Assembly (NCBI GenBank): GCA_017436705.1
Contig: JAFSCP010000034.1
Location: 1-40,149 of the forward strand
Direction of reading: 5' to 3'
Length of the DNA: 40,149 bases
Origin: Bacillota bacterium
Lineage (GTDB): Bacteria; Bacillota; Clostridia; Peptostreptococcales; Anaerovoracaceae
The notes beneath the pieces were generated by a model. The model was not told where the DNA came from. It was given only the letters and a program-made list of their open reading frames with translations, and did no database searches. Both the position numbers and the translations under genes were made by a program. How positions within the stretch are numbered: the stretch's first letter is position 1; each line of letters starts with the position of its first letter. Positions 40,133-40,149 of this stretch are shown in pieces.

Positions 40133-40149
40133 TTAATTAAGAGTTTGAT
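40133..40149 (+). rRNA. 16S rRNA, 5' end only
   Basis: AGAGTTTGAT at 40140-40149 is the universal start of 16S rRNA (E. coli positions 8-17), so the mature end is about 40133. The gene continues past the window edge. Identification is supported by the strong promoter array in front of it. Confidence 0.85.

Noticed and set aside
1-40149. Mobile element or prophage
   Set aside because: No transposase, integrase, phage structural gene or terminal inverted repeats were seen; the mntA-hepT and FN3/peptide genes are the only likely acquired pieces.

Overview
The window reads as part of the chromosome of an anaerobic, fermentative member of the Clostridia (Bacillota). This is inferred from gene content and order, not from a full marker gene: spoVG, spoVT and a spoVB-like flippase; the Gram-positive order glmU-prs-pth-mfd-spoVT-spoVB-mazG-rqcP; strong AGGAGG ribosome binding sites; frequent TTG/GTG starts; TTGACA/TATAAT promoters with 17-bp spacers; and energy genes typical of fermenters (phosphoketolase, CoA transferase, EFR1-type ferredoxin flavoprotein, NhaC and YfcC carriers). 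A family-level guess (Anaerovoracaceae-like) would be weak. No prophage, insertion sequence or CRISPR array was seen.

Layout. 1-770: six tRNA genes on the minus strand (transcribed Met-Val-Asp-His-Gln-Cys) from one strong promoter, ending in a GC-rich hairpin. 1065-5007: plus-strand NhaC antiporter, MATE exporter, an AT-rich orphan membrane protein and a hypoxanthine/uracil-DNA glycosylase. 5022-7654: minus-strand operon of a BFD-like [2Fe-2S] protein, a TPR protein, DUF4037 (nucleotidyltransferase-like motif) and DUF4125. It faces, across a symmetric divergent promoter, a plus-strand run of a G3E GTPase with a His/Cys-rich tail, a degenerate G3E GTPase fused to a DUF1980-like domain, phosphoketolase, an EFR1 protein and a small membrane protein (7784-13357). 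13549-14183: MntA-HepT type toxin-antitoxin pair. 14250-20160: acetyl-CoA hydrolase/CoA transferase (minus), then pyruvate kinase, two unrecognised proteins and a CstA-family (pyruvate/peptide) carrier.

20276-37272 is the conserved spoVG-murC-glmU(C-half)-prs-pth-mfd-spoVT-spoVB-mazG-hup-rqcP block, with two insertions: a small hydrophobic peptide gene with type I toxin features plus a secreted FN3 protein between mfd and spoVT, and a peptide/amino-acid cassette (pepV, yfcC-like, amidohydrolase) between spoVT and spoVB. 37329-39635 holds a DUF421/DUF4363 pair and an MFS carrier. 39636-40149 is a triplicated rRNA promoter array leading to the first bases of a 16S rRNA gene at the right edge.

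How they work together: the phosphoketolase, CoA transferase, pyruvate kinase and CstA genes point to acetyl-phosphate/acetyl-CoA/pyruvate metabolism; pepV, the YfcC carrier and the amidohydrolase to peptide, amino-acid and nucleoside salvage; the spoVG-rqcP block to cell wall, nucleotide, translation-rescue and repair housekeeping. The least explained material is the TPR/DUF4037/DUF4125 operon with its divergent metal-GTPase partner, and the short peptide locus at 28.1-28.3 kb.
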